Shown: positions 23,751-31,986 of the stretch, in pieces
Layout: each line of letters opens with the position of its first letter
Position numbering within the stretch: the first letter of the stretch is position 1
NCBI GenBank assembly: GCA_018830135.1
Contig: JAHJTB010000159.1
Location: 1 to 34,207, forward strand
Direction of reading: 5' to 3'
Source of the DNA: Pseudomonadota bacterium
Lineage (GTDB): Bacteria > Desulfobacterota > Desulfarculia > Adiutricales > JAGVGV01
Length of the DNA stretch: 34,207 nucleotides
Position numbers and translations under genes: made by a program
The notes under the pieces: model-generated
The model's input: the letters and a program-made list of their open reading frames with translations, nothing else
What the model was told of the DNA's origin: nothing
Database searches by the model: none

Positions 23751-24209
23751 TCAGGCCCGTTCCAGCATTTTGTTGCGGATCAGCAGCACCGGACGATCCT
23801 GGCCGTCAAAGAACCGGATTTCCATGTCGACGATGGTCATCAACCCGCCCCTTTGCCCCTCTTTTTCGTACATGTCTCCGACGACAATCTCGGCCCGCAG
23901 GGTCTCCCCGGCGCAGACCGGCCGGTAATGTTCGATCTCGCATTCGCCGTGCAGGCTCCTGCCCTTGTCCAGGCCCAGTCGGTCGGCCATGTCGAGAATG
24001 AAGTTGTCGGAATCCAGGTGCAGGGGAAAGGAGACGGGAAACGTGACCGGCATGAGCACGTCCGCGAAACCCGAGGCCCGCGCGTGGTCCGGGTCGCGGT
24101 ACACCGGGTTCGGGTCGCGGATCGCGCCGGCGAACTCGCGTATCTTGCCGCGTTCGACCGGGAACTCGAACTCGGCCAGCCGGGTTCCGGTCAGGGATTT
24201 ATCGATCAT
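23751..24209 (-). CDS. MaoC N-terminal-type dehydratase subunit
   Basis: A 152-residue hot-dog protein similar to FAS1 dehydratase/HadA subunits. The hydratase motif region reads FAGAIRDPNPVYRDPDHA, with Asp and Asn present but Tyr where the catalytic His would be, as in non-catalytic partner subunits. It probably binds the acyl chain and pairs with the catalytic MaoC protein encoded next. Located 44 bases after the alcohol dehydrogenase. Confidence 0.85.
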   Translation of the reverse strand: MIDKSLTGTRLAEFEFPVERGKIREFAGAIRDPNPVYRDPDHARASGFADVLMPVTFPVSFPLHLDSDNFILDMADRLGLDKGRSLHGECEIEHYRPVCAGETLRAEIVVGDMYEKEGQRGGLMTIVDMEIRFFDGQDRPVLLIRNKMLERA

Positions 24210-24253
24210 GGGTCAACGGCTCCTCATGTTATGGCGGCCGCCTGGGGAGAGGC

Positions 24254-25171
24254 TCAGGGGGCCATCAGGATTTTGATGTGCCGGTCCTTGTCCGTGGTCA
24301 AAACCTCGAAACCCCGGGCGATGTCGTCCAGGGGGAATATCCCGGTGACCATGGCTTCGGGCGTCGCTCCCCGCGCCGTCATCCATTCCAGGGCCCGGGG
24401 CGGATCGATGAAGTTGGTCCCGATCATGGTGATCTCGCGGGTCACGAAGCCGAGCATGTGAATGGGCACGCGGTCGGTGAAAATGCCCTGCACGACCACC
24501 GTACCCCGGTACCGGGTCGAGGCCAGGCAGTCCTTGAGGCTGGCCTCGACGCCCACGGCCTCGACGGCCACGTCCACGCCCCGGCCGAGGGTGTATTCCT
24601 TGATCCGGGACGGGATGCGGCCTTCGAGCGGATCGAGGACTTCCGAAGCGCCCAGCTCGAGGGCTTTGTCCCGCCGGGTTTTCGAGATATCCGTCACCAA
24701 GACCGTTTCGACGCCGATGGCCTTGAGGCCGATGAGGACCATGAGGCCGACGGGGCCGGCCCCGGTCACCAGGACCTGGTCCGACGGTTGGACCCGGCCC
24801 CGGCCGATGGCGTAGGCCGCGCCGGACAGGGGTTCGACAACGGCGCCCCGTTCCCAGCTCATGTCATCCGGAAGCCGAAGCAGGGCCTCCCGGGAGGCGG
24901 TCATGTACTCGGCGTAACCGTCCTTGGCAAAGACCGCGACCCGATCCCCGATGCCATAATCGTCCACGCCCTGGCCCAGTTCGACGACTTCTCCGGAGAC
25001 CTCGTGGCCGAAGGGGCTTACCGGGAACAGGCCGTGCAGGTATTCGTGGAGGTCGGAGCCGCAGATGCCGCAGTACCGGACCCGGACCTTGACTTCCCCC
25101 GGACCCGGCCGGGGCGATTCGACCTCCTCGACCCGCAGGTCCCGGATGCCGTAAAAGACCGCCTTTTTCAT
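24254..25171 (-). CDS. zinc-type alcohol/polyol dehydrogenase
   Basis: A 305-residue medium-chain dehydrogenase. The start is ATG 25171 (MKKAVFYGIRDLRVEE) with AAGG upstream. The catalytic zinc site has C34 in YCGICGSD and H56-E57 in FGHEVSGEV, and the NAD loop is GAGPVGLM. The structural-zinc lobe with four cysteines, expected near residue 85-110, is missing: GDRVAVFAKDGYAEY joins the flanks directly, which accounts for the short length. It likely oxidises a hydroxy intermediate of the pathway. The substrate is unknown; threonine, butanediol or sorbitol-type enzymes are relatives. Confidence 0.88.
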   Translation of the reverse strand: MKKAVFYGIRDLRVEEVESPRPGPGEVKVRVRYCGICGSDLHEYLHGLFPVSPFGHEVSGEVVELGQGVDDYGIGDRVAVFAKDGYAEYMTASREALLRLPDDMSWERGAVVEPLSGAAYAIGRGRVQPSDQVLVTGAGPVGLMVLIGLKAIGVETVLVTDISKTRRDKALELGASEVLDPLEGRIPSRIKEYTLGRGVDVAVEAVGVEASLKDCLASTRYRGTVVVQGIFTDRVPIHMLGFVTREITMIGTNFIDPPRALEWMTARGATPEAMVTGIFPLDDIARGFEVLTTDKDRHIKILMAP

Positions 25172-25248
25172 GCTCAACCTTTCGGTCAATTTGCCGGTGC
25201 CCGGGCCTCAGCCCGGGAACCGGCGGTATACTTCAGGATACGACCCGT

Positions 25249-26298
25249 CTAGTCCACCTGTTGGGCCAGTTCCCAGGCCTTGTCGGCAAAGACGGCCGCG
25301 TAAGAGCCCCGTTCCAGGGCCTGGCTCGACGAGGCGATGCCCTGGAGGCCCCGGGCGTAAACGCCCTGAACGATGCTGGCCAGGCGGAAGAAGGAAAAAG
25401 CCACGTAAAAGTTCCACCTCGGAATGCGGTTCCGGCCGGTGCGGCGGCAGTACATGGCCACGTACTCCTTTTCCGTGGGAATGCCGTACTCCGAGCCCAC
25501 CAGGTCGCGCAGCCCGGCGGAATTGGGCAGATCGACGTGGTAGAGGTTGCAGTTATAGGACAGGTCGGCCAGGGGATGCCCCAGGGTCGAGAGTTCCCAG
25601 TCCAGCATGGCCACGATCCGCGGCTCGGTCGGATGAATCAGGCTGTTGCCCAGCCGGAAGTCGCCGTGGACGATGCAGGTCGTGTCGTCTTCGGGCATGT
25701 TGTCCGGAAGCCACTCGATAAGCCGGTCCATGGAGGGAATCTCATGGGTCTTGGCCGCTTCCCACTGCTTGGTCCAGCGCCGGTACTGGCGCTCGAAATA
25801 GCTGCCCGGCTTGCCGAAGTCGGTCAGGCCCAGGGCCTCGTAGTCCACGGTGTGCAAGGCGGCCATGACCCGGTTCATGTCCTCATAGATTTTGTATCGT
25901 TCCTTGGGCGTGAAATCCTTGAGAGTCACGTCCTCGATGAGGCGGCCCCGGACGTATTCCATGACGTAGAAGGCCGTGCCGATGACCGAGTCGTCCTCGC
26001 AAAGGACATAGGTCTTGGGCACGGGCACGTCGGTGTCGCGCAGGGCGGTGATGATGCGGTATTCCCGGTCGACCATGTGCGCCGTCGGCAGCAGCTTGCC
26101 CGGCGGTTTCTTGCGCAGCACGTACTCCTGGCCGCCGGCGGTCAGGAGGAAAGTGGGGTTGGACTGGCCGTTTTCGAACTGCAGGATGGTCAGGTCCCCT
26201 GAAAAACCGTCGATGTGGGCCCTCAGATACTCGGCGAGGGCGGCTTCGTCGAAGCGGTGCGCTTCACGCACCGGGATGAGTTCTTCCGCGCTGGTCAT
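25249..26298 (-). CDS. APH-family phosphotransferase (ACAD10/11 kinase-like)
   Basis: A 349-residue protein-kinase-like phosphotransferase. The start is ATG 26298, overlapping the acyl-CoA dehydrogenase stop as ATGA. Features are [13 protein letters not shown] (nucleotide loop), [12 protein letters not shown] (ATP-binding Lys), the Brenner motif VHGDFRLGN with H211 and catalytic D213, and [16 protein letters not shown] with metal-binding D233. This pattern matches the kinase domain of mammalian ACAD10/ACAD11 and bacterial LvaA, which phosphorylate 4-hydroxyacyl-CoAs, better than antibiotic kinases. The coupled dehydrogenase gene supports that reading. Confidence 0.85.
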   Translation of the reverse strand: MTSAEELIPVREAHRFDEAALAEYLRAHIDGFSGDLTILQFENGQSNPTFLLTAGGQEYVLRKKPPGKLLPTAHMVDREYRIITALRDTDVPVPKTYVLCEDDSVIGTAFYVMEYVRGRLIEDVTLKDFTPKERYKIYEDMNRVMAALHTVDYEALGLTDFGKPGSYFERQYRRWTKQWEAAKTHEIPSMDRLIEWLPDNMPEDDTTCIVHGDFRLGNSLIHPTEPRIVAMLDWELSTLGHPLADLSYNCNLYHVDLPNSAGLRDLVGSEYGIPTEKEYVAMYCRRTGRNRIPRWNFYVAFSFFRLASIVQGVYARGLQGIASSSQALERGSYAAVFADKAWELAQQVD

Positions 26299-27500
26299 AG
26301 TTCTTTTTTCAACTCCAGTCTGGCGATGCTTTCCAGATGCACCTCGTCCGGCCCGTCGGCCAGGCGCAGGGTGCGCAGATTGGCGTAGGCGAAGGCCAGC
26401 CAGGTGTCGCCGCTGACGCCGCGGCCGCCGTGGGCCTGAATGGCACGGTCCAGCACCCGCAGGCCCATGGCCGGGGCCACGACCTTGATCTCGGCGATCT
26501 CCTGGCGGGCGACCTTGTTGCCGACCGTGTCCATGCGGTGGGCGGCCCACAACGTCAACAGCCGGGACTGATCGATCTCGGTCCGGGAACGGGCGATGTC
26601 CTGACGGATGGGTCCCATTTCGGCCAGGGTCCTGCCGAAGGCGATGCGGGACTTGACCCGGCTGCACATCAGCTCCAGGGCCCGTTCGGCGAGTCCGATG
26701 GTCCGCATGCAGTGGTGGATACGGCCCGGCCCTAGACGGCCCTGGGCGATCTCGAAGCCCCGGCCTTCTCCCAGGAGGATGTTCGTCGCGGGAACGCGGA
26801 CGTTTTCAAACAGTATCTGGGCGTGACCGTGGGGGGCGTCGTCGTACCCGAACACGCTCAAGGCGCGTTCGATCTTGACGCCGGGGGTGTTGCGGGGCAC
26901 GAGGATCATGGACTGCTGCTTGTGGCGGGCGGCGGAGGGATCGGTCTTGCCCATGAAGATGAATATCTCGCAACGGGGATGCGCGGCGCCGGAGGACCAC
27001 CACTTGCGGCCGTTGATCACGTAGTCGTCGCCGTCCCGGGTGATGCTGGCCTCGATGTTCGTGGCGTCGGACGAGGCCACGGCCGGCTCGGTCATGCAGA
27101 AGGCCGAACGAATCCGGCCGTCCCGCAGGGGCTCCAGCCATTCCTTCTGCTGCTCCTTCGAGCCGTACCGGGCCAGGACCTCCATGTTGCCCGTGTCCGG
27201 GGCGGAACAGTTGAATATCTCGGGGGCCATCCAGGGCGCCCGGCCCATGATCTCGCAGAGGGGAGCGTATTCGAGGTTGGTCAGACCGGCGCCGAATTCG
27301 CTCTCCGGCAGGAACAGGTTCCAGAGCGCCTGGTCCCGGGCCTTGTCCTTCAACTCCTCGATAATGGGTATCACCTGCCAGCGATCACCCTCGTCCCGCT
27401 GGCGCCAAAAGGTCTGTTCGTTGGGATAGACGTATTCGGTCATGAAGGCCAGAACCTTTTCCTGGAGTTCCAGGGACCGCTGGGACTGTTCCAGTAGCAT
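26295..27500 (-). CDS. acyl-CoA dehydrogenase (ACAD10/11-like)
   Basis: A 401-residue FAD enzyme. The start is ATG 27500 with AAGGAGG 5 bases upstream; a TTG one codon earlier is less likely. Features are [16 protein letters not shown] (FAD/substrate strand), the divergent [18 protein letters not shown] segment typical of ACAD10/11 relatives, [15 protein letters not shown], and [31 protein letters not shown] at the C terminus. In ACAD10/11 and LvaC systems such an enzyme acts on the phosphorylated hydroxyacyl-CoA made by the partner kinase. Here the kinase is encoded immediately downstream. Confidence 0.92.
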   Translation of the reverse strand: MLLEQSQRSLELQEKVLAFMTEYVYPNEQTFWRQRDEGDRWQVIPIIEELKDKARDQALWNLFLPESEFGAGLTNLEYAPLCEIMGRAPWMAPEIFNCSAPDTGNMEVLARYGSKEQQKEWLEPLRDGRIRSAFCMTEPAVASSDATNIEASITRDGDDYVINGRKWWSSGAAHPRCEIFIFMGKTDPSAARHKQQSMILVPRNTPGVKIERALSVFGYDDAPHGHAQILFENVRVPATNILLGEGRGFEIAQGRLGPGRIHHCMRTIGLAERALELMCSRVKSRIAFGRTLAEMGPIRQDIARSRTEIDQSRLLTLWAAHRMDTVGNKVARQEIAEIKVVAPAMGLRVLDRAIQAHGGRGVSGDTWLAFAYANLRTLRLADGPDEVHLESIARLELKKEL

Positions 27501-27518
27501 CAATACCTCCTTGGATGT

Positions 27519-28742
27519 TCAGAGGAAGGCTTGGCCTTCACCCCGATAGGTCGCGACCTGGTCGACGATCCGGTCGCCCTGGACCAGGTAAAATTCATTG
27601 AACCGTTCGGACAGTTCGCCGCCCTTGGCGTGCTGGAGGAAGACCGGGTCCCCCGGGGCCGGCGGCGGGTATCCATCCGGCAGCAGGAAAGGCGTCTGGA
27701 CCTCGCCCGCCCCTTCCAGGGGCAGCATCTCGAGGCCGGGCGGATAGACCGGCCTCGGCAGTTTGTCCGGTCCGGCCGCACCCGAGGCCACGTATCCGCC
27801 GCCGGCGCAGGTGATCATGTTCGGGGCCGGACGCCGGACCACCTGGAGTCCGAAAAAGGCGGACGGCACGAAGCGCACCGCCTGGAAATGGCGGAACAGA
27901 CCGGGACCATGGAAGGCGGACCCGGCCGTGACCTCGGTCAAGGACGGGTCGCTGCCGGTGGAAAACAGGCTGCCGCTGCCTCCGCCGTTGACGGCGCGCA
28001 GGGTCAGGCCCAGCCGCCCGAGTTCCTCGACCACGTTTCCCCGCCGGGGCGTGAACTCCCGTATGGACGCCTTTTTCAAGGTCCGGATCAGCCGGTTTTT
28101 CAACCATTGGCCCGGAACGTCGTCGTTGGGCCCGGCGATATGCCCTTCGTAGCCCATGATCGAATCGATGTTCACGCCCTCGAGGGGCAAGGCCTCCCGG
28201 GCCACGGCCAGGGCCTGGTCCACGGAACGGATCGGGCTGCGCCGGACACCCAGATGGAGCCGGCCATAGCCCAGGGGCCGGTAGGACATGTCCACGTCCA
28301 GACAGGCCTGAAGGACCACCCCGGCCCGGCGTCCGGCTTCGGACATGACCCGGAGATGTTCGATCGAGTCCGTCATCAGGGAGACCGTCTTGTTCGCCCG
28401 GGTCATTTCGACCATGCGTTCCATGTCCGAAGGCTGGACTGACGGGTAGGCCACGATGAAGTCGTCCAGACCCCGGTCGGCCAGCCAGGCCGTCTCCTCG
28501 ACGGTGAAGGTCATCAGGCCGCGAAAGGTCGAACCGCCGACCTCGAAGACCCGGTCGATCAGGGCCGGGCACCGCAGCGACTTGGTGTGGACCCGGACCG
28601 TTTTGCCCGTGGCCCGCTGGGTCCAGGCCACGTAGGCCACGTTCCGGTCGAACTTGTCCAGGTCCACGAAGGCCAGGGGCAGCCGCCGGCCCCGCAGGGC
28701 CTCCCGATAGCGGACGTATTCCCGGTAGTCTTCGGCCTTCAC
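27519..28742 (-). CDS. fold-III PLP enzyme (alanine racemase / D-threonine aldolase-like)
   Basis: A 407-residue protein of the DSD1-like alanine-racemase N-terminal family, which includes D-serine dehydratases and D-threonine aldolases. The PLP Lys is likely in RVHTKSLRCP; LQACLDVDMSYRPLG and NGGGSGSL form the cofactor barrel. In the C-terminal domain the metal-site sequence reads FLQHAKGGELSERFN, where D-serine dehydratase relatives usually show an EHG pattern, so the metal ligands may differ. The start is GTG 28742, overlapping the permease stop as GTGA. It probably acts on the amino acid imported by the permease. Confidence 0.85.
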   Translation of the reverse strand: MKAEDYREYVRYREALRGRRLPLAFVDLDKFDRNVAYVAWTQRATGKTVRVHTKSLRCPALIDRVFEVGGSTFRGLMTFTVEETAWLADRGLDDFIVAYPSVQPSDMERMVEMTRANKTVSLMTDSIEHLRVMSEAGRRAGVVLQACLDVDMSYRPLGYGRLHLGVRRSPIRSVDQALAVAREALPLEGVNIDSIMGYEGHIAGPNDDVPGQWLKNRLIRTLKKASIREFTPRRGNVVEELGRLGLTLRAVNGGGSGSLFSTGSDPSLTEVTAGSAFHGPGLFRHFQAVRFVPSAFFGLQVVRRPAPNMITCAGGGYVASGAAGPDKLPRPVYPPGLEMLPLEGAGEVQTPFLLPDGYPPPAPGDPVFLQHAKGGELSERFNEFYLVQGDRIVDQVATYRGEGQAFL

Positions 28743-30127
28743 GTATCATCCTCGTCAAAGCCGGGAATGACGGCCACCGTTTCGTTCCAGGGAAAACCGG
28801 TCCGCTTGAGCCAGCGGATGCGGAAGACATGATACACCACCACCAGCAGGGTCCAGACCGCGTAGATCAGGGCCACGACCGGAACTTCCATCAGGACCAG
28901 GACCGTGAAACCGAGGCTCGAGATGACGGCGACGATCACGGCCGGGATCAGCCAGGGCCGGGGCATGTGGAAATAGGCGTGGGCGATGCGATCGGGGAAC
29001 CGGGAGGAAAGGCGCAGGGCGGCGAAGGCGATCATGACCGTCATCAGCAGGATGCCCACTGCGGCCATGACGCCGTAGAAGTCGATGTCCCCTCCGGCCA
29101 GAATGATCAGGATGGTGAACAGAAAAAAAGCGCCGACCGCGTTGAGGGGGGACCGGGTCCCGGCGTGGATGCGGCCAAGGAAGCCGGGAACGACGCCGTC
29201 CCGGGCCAGGGCGAAGAGTTCCCGGGGCAGGGCGATGGCCGCCGCGTTGAAGGATGTCAGACCGGCGCTCAGGGCGCCAAGGCTCAGGAAGGCGACCAGA
29301 TAGCCGGGCAGGAACTTTTCACCCGTGGTCATGAGCGGGGCCTTCATGGCCATGAGGGATTCGAAGTCGTAAGGGACCGCGCTGATAAAGACCATGCCCA
29401 CGGTAATGTAGATGATCAGAATGGCCAGGCCGCCGATAAGCAGGGAGAGGGGGATGTTGCGGCTGGCGTCCACGATTTCCTCCCCCATCTCGGCGATGAC
29501 CTGGAATCCCATGCAGGCGCTGTAGCAGAGAATCGAGGCCACGATCAGCCCCCCGGCCCCCCGGGGCAGGTTCAGGGTGAATTTCAGGTCGTACTCGGCC
29601 GTGCCGGCCACCGCGTAAACAAGCAGGGCCAGGACCAGTTGCAGGGCCAGGATCATTTGAAGCCAGGTGGCCAGCCGCAGCCCGAAACGGTAGAGCAGGA
29701 AAAAAGCCAGGAGCAAGGCGACGGCGATCAGGCGGACCGGGACTTCCCAGGGCAGGTAGGGAGAGATGTACCCGCTCATGCCCAGGGAGACGACCGCCGT
29801 GACGCTGGCTCCGCCCAGGATGGCCCAGAACGAGGTGATGGCGCCGAGCAGGGGGTTGAGGAGGCGGCTGGAATAGAGATAGCCCGCGCCGGCCCGGGGC
29901 AGGGCGCTGGAAATATGGATGATCGGCAGGACCCCCACGGCGGAAACGAAGATGGCCAGGGTGAAGGGCAGCCAGAGCGTCGTGCCCGTCCGGGCGCCGA
30001 CCACGGCGATGAGGACGTAGATGCCCATGCCGATGACGCCGCCGATGACCAGGGCGATGCCCCCCAGAAGCCCGATGGGACGGTCCAGTTTGATTTCACC
30101 CGGATTGGAGGTCGCGGAAGACGCCAT
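28739..30127 (-). CDS. APC-family amino acid permease
   Basis: A 462-residue inner-membrane transporter with about twelve transmembrane helices. The start is ATG 30127 (MASSATSNPGEIKLDRPIGLLGG) with GAGGTG upstream; a longer reading to 30325 would cross the promoter. The first helix carries VIGGVIGMGIYVLI, the glycine-rich substrate segment of the APC superfamily, and GFQVIAEMGEEIVDASRNIPLS is the conserved helix 6-7 region. It is first in the operon, so the pathway likely starts from an imported amino acid or related compound. Confidence 0.92.
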   Translation of the reverse strand: MASSATSNPGEIKLDRPIGLLGGIALVIGGVIGMGIYVLIAVVGARTGTTLWLPFTLAIFVSAVGVLPIIHISSALPRAGAGYLYSSRLLNPLLGAITSFWAILGGASVTAVVSLGMSGYISPYLPWEVPVRLIAVALLLAFFLLYRFGLRLATWLQMILALQLVLALLVYAVAGTAEYDLKFTLNLPRGAGGLIVASILCYSACMGFQVIAEMGEEIVDASRNIPLSLLIGGLAILIIYITVGMVFISAVPYDFESLMAMKAPLMTTGEKFLPGYLVAFLSLGALSAGLTSFNAAAIALPRELFALARDGVVPGFLGRIHAGTRSPLNAVGAFFLFTILIILAGGDIDFYGVMAAVGILLMTVMIAFAALRLSSRFPDRIAHAYFHMPRPWLIPAVIVAVISSLGFTVLVLMEVPVVALIYAVWTLLVVVYHVFRIRWLKRTGFPWNETVAVIPGFDEDDT

Positions 30128-30295
30128 GTCGCACCTCTTTGATTGTCCTAGCGCGTTCGCGTGAATAGGCCTGGCCGGTTCGCTCCGACTGCGGCGAAGC
30201 CGCCGGATCGACCGGGAACCTGGCGGCCGCAAAGTCCGACGCCGGCCGGATATGTTACGGGCGCCGCGGTTGTTAACCTGAACAGAATCTATATT

Positions 30296-30325
30296 ATCAT
30301 ACATAAGACCGGCTCCCGTCATCAA
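30296..30325 (-). promoter_or_regulatory. promoter of the permease-acyl-CoA operon
   Basis: Read on the - strand: TTGATG (30325-30320), an 18-base spacer, then TATGAT (30301-30296), followed by AT-rich sequence. This would leave a leader of about 165 bases before the permease ATG. It is divergent from the higBA promoter, about 20 bases away. Confidence 0.55.
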
Positions 30326-30344
30326 GCAAAAAACCCTGGTAAAA

Positions 30345-30365
30345 TGTAAATTGACACTTTACAAT
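30345..30365. promoter_or_regulatory. higBA operator and -10 box
   Basis: TGTAAA-TTGACAC-TTTACA (30345-30363) is a perfect 6-base inverted repeat, like operators bound by HigA antitoxins. It overlaps TACAAT (30360-30365), a good -10 box. Transcription from it would start at about 30372, right at the toxin start codon, so the toxin mRNA may be nearly leaderless. Confidence 0.6.
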
Positions 30366-30372
30366 GAGGCCG

Positions 30373-30651
30373 ATGATACGGAGCTTCCGCCATAAAGGCC
30401 TGCGGCGGTTCTTCCAGGAAGACGACGGCAGCAAACTGCCGCCGAACATGCTGGAGCGTATCCGGCTCGTTCTCTCGACCTTGCACGCCGCGCCGGAAAT
30501 TGAAGGCGTGAACCTGCCGGCCTTCCGACTTCACCCCCTCAAAGGCCAGCTCAAAGGCCTTTACTCGGTCACCGTCCGCGCGAATTGGCGGATAATATTC
30601 CGGTTCGAGGACGGAGAGGCGTTCGACGTGGATTTCGTCGACTACCATTGA
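30373..30651 (+). CDS. higB: HigB-type toxin (RelE/ParE superfamily)
   Basis: A 92-residue ribosome-dependent mRNA endonuclease of a type II toxin-antitoxin pair. The start is ATG 30373 (MIRSFRHKGLRRFF), the family N terminus; ATG 30364 lies within the -10/operator region. Family residues are LPAFRLHPLKGQLKGLYSVTV, NWRIIFRFEDG and the C-terminal VDFVDYH. Toxin precedes antitoxin, the usual higBA order. higA starts 14 bases after the stop. Confidence 0.93.
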   Translation: MIRSFRHKGLRRFFQEDDGSKLPPNMLERIRLVLSTLHAAPEIEGVNLPAFRLHPLKGQLKGLYSVTVRANWRIIFRFEDGEAFDVDFVDYH

Positions 30652-30665
30652 AGGAGGCCCAAGCC

Positions 30666-30956
30666 ATGGAGATGAAAAGCCCCGCCCACCCCGGCCAGCT
30701 TGTAAAGGCTTGCTTGGAAGACCTCGGCCTCAGCGTCGCGGAGGCCGCCAAGGGCATCGGCATCACCCGGCAGCAGCTTCACAACGTCATTGCCGGGCGC
30801 AGCAACGTGACGCCGGAGATGGCGATCCGTTTTGAAAAAGCCTTTGGTGGAACGGCGGACACGTGGCTGCGGATGCAGATGAATTATGACTTGGCGCAGG
30901 TGCGCCGGCGCGCTTCCGGTTTTGCCGTCGAACGCCTGAAGCCGAAGGTGGCTTAA
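30666..30956 (+). CDS. higA: HigA-type antitoxin, XRE-family
   Basis: A 96-residue helix-turn-helix antitoxin that neutralises HigB and represses the operon. The start is ATG 30666 with GGAGG 9 bases upstream. HPGQLVKACLEDLGLSVAEAAKGIGITRQQLHNVIAGRSNVTPEMAIRFEKAFGG covers the XRE domain; the final helix has WLRMQMNYDLAQVR. The palindrome at 30345-30363 is the predicted binding site. Its stop lies at the broken end of the adjacent transposase. Confidence 0.94.
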   Translation: MEMKSPAHPGQLVKACLEDLGLSVAEAAKGIGITRQQLHNVIAGRSNVTPEMAIRFEKAFGGTADTWLRMQMNYDLAQVRRRASGFAVERLKPKVA

Positions 30957-30957
30957 G

Positions 30958-31721
30958 CGGGCCGTGGTCGCCTTGACCACTTGCCACGCAGAAGCGGCTC
31001 TCCGAGGGTTGGCGTGCGATTTTTTCCGTTTCGTGAGCAGACCCCTGGCCGGCCGTTTTGACCGTCACTTTGATCAGGTCCCGGTATGCACTCGTCCGAA
31101 CCGCCTGCTTTCTGGCGTTCATGATGTTCATCATGCGGCGCTTGGCACGACGGCAGTGGCCCTGGCGGGGCAGCCGACCCCACCGGCCATCGGCTTGCCC
31201 GTGGAGCCGGCTCAAAACCCGGACCGAGTCATGTAAAAGGCTCGAATCGGTCGGTGGATGGATGTCGGTCTCCACGACCATACAGTCGATTCGAACCTGG
31301 CGTCCTTTCTCGATATGATGGTCCTTGGCCCAGCCAACCAGGGCGCGATTGATTGCTTCCCGGGTCTCCGGGCTTATCATTTCGATATTCTTGGCCAAAA
31401 CAGAATGCTTGAAAGCCCGGCCGGCCAAACCGATCCGGACAAACCGGCTGAACGAGTAGGCATCCGAAAGGTGAAAGGCCAGGTCTCGATAGCTGAAGAC
31501 GAACATCTGCCTGACCAGGGCGGCCCGAAGGACCTGATCCGCCGTTATGCAGCCCGCTCCGGACCTTTTGCGTTTCCTGCCCCGATTTAGGTCTTCCATG
31601 ATCAAATCAAGTATGATAGGATTTTGATCGAGCATGTCTCTGATCGTCTCAAACTCGATTGCCTTGGGATGGTCGCCGGCTGGAGGCGTCAGGGGCAGTT
31701 TCTTTTACTTTTTTTGCGCAT
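30958..31721 (-). pseudogene. truncated, frameshifted ISNCY-type transposase
   Basis: Remnant of an insertion-sequence transposase of the ISNCY/IS1202 group, normally about 430-450 residues. From 31635 the frame gives MLDQNPIILDLIMEDLN, ITADQVLRAALVRQMFVFSYRDLAFHLSD, RVDCMVVETDIHPPTDSSLLHDSVRVL-like sequence (here RIDCMVVETDIH), RRAKRRMMNIMNARKQ and YRDLIKVTVKTAG, after which homology stops near 31041. The likely original start, ATG 31721 (MRKKSKR), is in another frame and is separated by a stop, so a frameshift occurred. The open frame runs on antisense into higA, which is meaningless. About half the enzyme is missing. Confidence 0.82.
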
Positions 31722-31926
31722 TGTGTGGTGGTTCCAATCTTGGAAATCTTAGTGATTATGACTGGTTAACCAATTGCTAATACCATCGGCGGAACGACAT
31801 GTCCAACACAAAATGCGCCTTTTTTATTTATTACCCTTACTTATTATCGTTAACAAGCACTAGGTAACAGTAGTCCGGAAAGCTTGTAACCCGGAAATCG
31901 AGGTACTAGGCGCATAATTCAGGTTA
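31722..31926. other. AT-rich gap before cas3 with palindromes
   Basis: No gene seen. It holds TTCCAA-TC-TTGGAA (31732-31745) and TGGTTAACCA (31763-31772), both perfect palindromes, then a low-GC stretch from about 31800 to 31870 that may contain the cas promoter and the old IS end. No -35/-10 pair is convincing, and no CRISPR repeat is present. Confidence 0.5.
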
Positions 31927-31986
31927 ATGGGGTTTTTTCGGGATACCTGGATCATTGATGATTATGTGCAAAAAAACGGGGTAAAG

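Noticed and set aside
28829-30142. 437-codon + strand ORF opposite the permease
   Set aside because: Extremely Gln/Asp/Gly/His-rich translation, typical of the antisense of a membrane protein.
30787-30957. C-terminal part of the transposase ORF running antisense through higA
   Set aside because: higA is clearly the coding strand; the transposase frame is only accidentally open there.
31721-31736. Programmed frameshift at the A7 run in the transposase start
   Set aside because: A -1 shift at the A run meets a stop codon at once, so an ordinary disabling mutation is more likely.
31722-31926. CRISPR repeats next to cas3
   Set aside because: No direct repeat of 20 or more bases with regular spacing is visible anywhere in the window.
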